This document shows, piece after piece, positions 5,932 to 7,771 of a stretch of 7,771 nucleotides of DNA (its first letter is position 1; the number at the start of each line of letters is the position of its first letter). A program made the position numbers and the translations under genes. The stretch comes from Collinsella sp. (GTDB lineage Bacteria; Actinomycetota; Coriobacteriia; Coriobacteriales; Coriobacteriaceae): positions 1 to 7,771 of the forward strand of contig JAUMSH010000036.1 in assembly GCA_031292915.1 (NCBI GenBank). The letters run 5' to 3'. Below the pieces are notes generated by a model. It did no database searches. It saw only the letters and a list, made by a program, of their open reading frames with translations, and was not told the origin of the DNA.

Positions 5932-7287
5932 TTAGCAGACGCCCTGGGCGAGCATGGCGTCGGCGACCTTCAGGAAGCCGGCGATGTTGGCGCCCATGAC
6001 GAAGTTGCCCTCCTGGCCATACTCCTTGGCGGTGTCGTCCACGTTGTGGAACATGCCGCGCATGAGCTGCTCGAGCTTGCCGTCGACCTCCTCGAAGGTC
6101 CAGGACAGGTGCTCGGCATTCTGGCTCATCTCCAGGCCGGACACGAGCACGCCGCCGGCGTTGGCAGCCTTACCGGGCATAAAGGCAACGCCGTTCTCCT
6201 GGAAGTAAGTCGTGGCCTCGATGGTCGTGGGCATGTTCGCGCCCTCGCCGACCACCTTGCAGCCGTTGGCGACGAGCGCCTGGGCGTCCTCGAGAAGCAA
6301 CGTGTTCTCGCGAGCGCAGGGCAGCGCGATGTCGCAGGGCAGCTGCCAAACGCCACGGCCGTCGCCCTCGTGCCACACGGCGTTGGGCTTCTCGTCAACG
6401 TACATAGCGAGCGTGACGCCCTTGTCGTGGCCGGAACGCTTCTTGTTGTAGACGTGCTCGAGCACGGTGTAGTCGATGCCGTCGGGATCCTCAACCCAGC
6501 CGTGGGTGTCGGAGCAGGCGAGCACCTTGCCGCCGAGCTGGGAAACCTTCTGGACGGCGTAGATGGCGACGTTACCGGAGCCGTGAACGACGACGTTCTT
6601 GCCCTCGAAGGAGTCGCCGCGGCTCTTGAGGTACTCATCCACAAAGTAGGCCAGGCCGTAGCCGGTGGCCTCGGTACGGGCGAGCGAGCCGCCAAAGGAG
6701 AGGCCCTTGCCGGTAAGGACGCCGGTCCACTCGTTGGTCAGGCGCTTGTACTGACCGAACAGGTAGGCAACCTCGCGGCCACCAACGCCCAGGTCGCCGG
6801 CGGGAACGTCGGTGTTGGGGCCGATGTGGCGATAGAGCTCGGTCATGAAGGACTGGCAGAAGTGCATGATCTCGTTGTTGGACTTGCCCTTGGGGTCAAA
6901 GTCGGAGCCGCCCTTGCCGCCGCCCATGGGAAGGGTGGTCAGGCTGTTCTTGAGGATCTGCTCCAGACCCAGGAACTTAAGCATACCCAGGGTGACCGTC
7001 GGGTTAAAGCGCAGGCCGCCCTTGTAGGGTCCAATGGCAGAGTTGAACTCGACGCGATAGCCGCGGTTGACCTGAACCTTGCCCTGGTCGTCAACCCAGG
7101 GAACACGGAACATGACGATGCGCTCGGGCTCGACGAGACGCTCCAGCAGAGCGGCCTCCTCGTACTCGGGATGGGCGTCGAGCGCCGGCTGGATGGTGCC
7201 GAGGATCTCGGTCGCGGCCTGGATGAACTCAGGCTGCTCGGGATAGCGGGCCTTGAGCTCTTCGAGAACTTTCTGCGTGTAGCTCAT
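5932..7287 (-). CDS. gdhA: Glutamate dehydrogenase, hexameric, probably NADP-specific
   Basis: The 451-aa enzyme reversibly aminates 2-oxoglutarate to glutamate, usually for ammonium assimilation with NADPH in the cytoplasm. The length fits the small hexameric class (E. coli GdhA is 447 aa). The catalytic domain shows GPYKGGLRF (86-94, K89), LPMGGGKGGSDFDP (119-132, catalytic K125) and VPAGDLGVGGRE (161-171, D165). The Rossmann cofactor domain has GSGNVA at 236-241, and after the second strand SDTHGW (259-264), consistent with the NADP group; cofactor choice is inferred from the family. A TEATGYG segment (205-211) and a C-terminal helix closing the active site complete the fold. The ATG at 7287 is preceded by GGAGG with 4-nt spacing. 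It appears monocistronic: a good terminator follows, and 256 bases separate it from the upstream DUF3343 gene. No residues look missing. Confidence 0.96.
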   Translation of the reverse strand: MSYTQKVLEELKARYPEQPEFIQAATEILGTIQPALDAHPEYEEAALLERLVEPERIVMFRVPWVDDQGKVQVNRGYRVEFNSAIGPYKGGLRFNPTVTLGMLKFLGLEQILKNSLTTLPMGGGKGGSDFDPKGKSNNEIMHFCQSFMTELYRHIGPNTDVPAGDLGVGGREVAYLFGQYKRLTNEWTGVLTGKGLSFGGSLARTEATGYGLAYFVDEYLKSRGDSFEGKNVVVHGSGNVAIYAVQKVSQLGGKVLACSDTHGWVEDPDGIDYTVLEHVYNKKRSGHDKGVTLAMYVDEKPNAVWHEGDGRGVWQLPCDIALPCARENTLLLEDAQALVANGCKVVGEGANMPTTIEATTYFQENGVAFMPGKAANAGGVLVSGLEMSQNAEHLSWTFEEVDGKLEQLMRGMFHNVDDTAKEYGQEGNFVMGANIAGFLKVADAMLAQGVC

Positions 7288-7322
7288 GCTTCCTCCAATG
7301 ATGGGAAACGAAAAATGTTGGT

Positions 7323-7343
7323 CGCGGCACCCTATGCGCCGCG
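7323..7343. repeat. Small GC-rich hairpin in the gdhA leader
   Basis: CGCGGC (7323-7328) pairs with GCCGCG (7338-7343) around a 9-nt loop, about 36 bases before the gdhA start codon. If the candidate promoter just upstream is right, it lies in the 5' untranslated region. The 6-bp stem has no T tract and may be chance in GC-rich DNA or a minor leader structure. Confidence 0.3.
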
Positions 7344-7360
7344 AACTTTATCGAGTATGG

Positions 7361-7389
7361 ATAATATCGCACTGTTGCAGCAAAGTTTC
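7361..7389 (-). promoter_or_regulatory. gdhA: Weak candidate promoter for gdhA
   Basis: The minus strand has TATTAT (7366-7361, 5/6 to the -10 consensus). The -35 position 17 nt upstream reads GAAACT (7389-7384), a poor match. The implied leader is about 67 nt. The 256-base gap upstream of gdhA holds nothing else I can assign besides the small leader hairpin and the repeat at 7501-7545. Confidence 0.27.
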
Positions 7390-7500
7390 GCATAAGCCGA
7401 CGAGCAGATGTTTCGTTTTGATTACGATGCAGGTAGAAGCGTTTTTGAGCACCTGACGTGCAAAACCCGTGTTTCAAACCTGTTTCGTCCACGTGTTCCA

Positions 7501-7545
7501 AACCACCACAAAGGTGCCTGTCCCCAATGTGGTGGTGTGGTGGTT
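7501..7545. repeat. Palindromic intergenic element carrying GGGGACAGGCACCTTTG
   Basis: The arm AACCACCACA (7501-7510) can pair with either of two adjacent copies of TGTGGTGG: 7528-7536 (9 bp) or 7536-7545 (10 bp). The loop reads AAGGTGCCTGTCCCCAA on the plus strand; its complement GGGGACAGGCACCTT resembles a short motif I recall from dispersed intergenic repeats near REP-type elements in many bacteria (recollection, not searched). On the minus strand the hairpin begins within the stop codon of the DUF3343 gene and is followed by TTTGG, so it may also act as its terminator. Confidence 0.65.
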
Positions 7546-7771
7546 AGAGGACGAGCTGATGGTAGTCGGCGGGGGTTATGCGGCCTTCGGTGGCAGCGCG
7601 AAAGGCGGCGAGTGCATCGCCCGAGAACGGCATGGCCCAGCACAGCCCGCAGCCGGCGGTGATGGAGCCGGGCAGCGGCATGATGCGCCCGGGCACACCG
7701 GCGGCAAGGCACAGCTGCTCGCATTCCATCACATCGAAGGTGCTATCGAACGAAACGATGATCTTGCGTTC
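7544..7771 (-). CDS. DUF3343 (putative Se/S carrier-like) protein, N-terminus cut by window edge
   Basis: The last 75 codons are present, ending in TAA at 7546-7544; the start lies beyond the right edge. The sequence follows the DUF3343 pattern: ERKIIVSFDSTFDVMECEQL, then AAGVPGRIMPLPGSITAGCGLCWAMP, then a short helical tail. The family is about 80 residues, so only a few N-terminal residues should be missing. Its hallmark is the cysteine in AGCGL (C41 of the visible part), with a second, C44, three residues on, forming CGLC. The family is named in Pfam as putative Se/S carrier-like and has been associated by comparative genomics with selenium-dependent molybdenum hydroxylases; its biochemical role is unproven. 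A molybdenum hydroxylase operon lies 1.8 kb downstream on the same strand, separated by gdhA. The in-frame GTG at 7732 is internal, since family sequence continues upstream of it. Confidence 0.85.
   Translation of the reverse strand, partial: ERKIIVSFDSTFDVMECEQLCLAAGVPGRIMPLPGSITAGCGLCWAMPFSGDALAAFRAATEGRITPADYHQLVL

Noticed and set aside
6046..7395. A 449-codon plus-strand open frame antisense to gdhA
   Set aside because: It is an antisense shadow of a GC-biased gene; the minus strand has all glutamate dehydrogenase motifs.
7385..7487. Recurring GTTTC(G) hexamers upstream of gdhA (7385, 7410, 7471, 7482) as regulator sites
   Set aside because: The spacings are irregular and the motif is too short to stand out from chance in this more AT-rich gap.
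7229..7501. A 90-codon minus-strand open frame in the gap upstream of gdhA
   Set aside because: It would start at TTG, overlap the gdhA start by 59 bases in another frame, and has no ribosome binding site or recognisable motif.

Overview
The window reads as about 7.8 kb of a high-GC bacterial chromosome, most likely a Coriobacteriia (Collinsella-like) anaerobe. That placement is an inference from GC-rich codon use, the style of the trigger factor and hexameric glutamate dehydrogenase, strong GGAGG-type ribosome binding sites, and a fused molybdenum hydroxylase next to a DUF3343 gene. No rRNA or phylogenetic marker search was possible. Every recognisable gene is on the minus strand, so transcription runs from high to low coordinates.

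Layout in the direction of transcription: (1) the C-terminal 75 residues of a DUF3343 (putative Se/S carrier-like) protein enter at the right edge and stop at 7544; a palindromic repeat carrying GGGGACAGGCACCTTTG overlaps its stop codon. (2) A 256-base gap with a weak candidate promoter leads to a 451-aa NADP-type glutamate dehydrogenase (5932-7287), which ends at a good intrinsic terminator. (3) The next gap holds a striking perfect 26-bp inverted repeat (5781-5855), then a candidate extended -10 promoter overlapped by a dyad. (4) A two-gene operon follows, an FAD-binding subunit (4787-5701) and a 943-aa fused [2Fe-2S]/molybdopterin subunit (1956-4787), joined by a TAATG overlap and ended by an intrinsic terminator. 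Together these make a molybdenum hydroxylase of the xanthine dehydrogenase family with unknown substrate. (5) A tRNA-Leu(UAG) gene with encoded CCA comes next. (6) Trigger factor (342-1640, probable TTG start) follows, then a hairpin terminator. (7) The first 59 codons of clpP run off the left edge.

The left half is housekeeping protein biogenesis (tRNA, trigger factor, ClpP; tig-clpP order is common in bacteria). The right half is redox and nitrogen metabolism: a glutamate dehydrogenase at the carbon/nitrogen junction and a molybdenum hydroxylase that probably oxidises a purine, other N-heterocycle or aldehyde. The nearby DUF3343 gene raises, but does not prove, the possibility that the hydroxylase is of the labile-selenium type. 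No CRISPR array, insertion sequence, phage or toxin-antitoxin system is visible. No stretch over 300 bases lacks a gene; the two longest gaps (7288-7543 and 5702-5931) hold the repeats and regulatory candidates listed.
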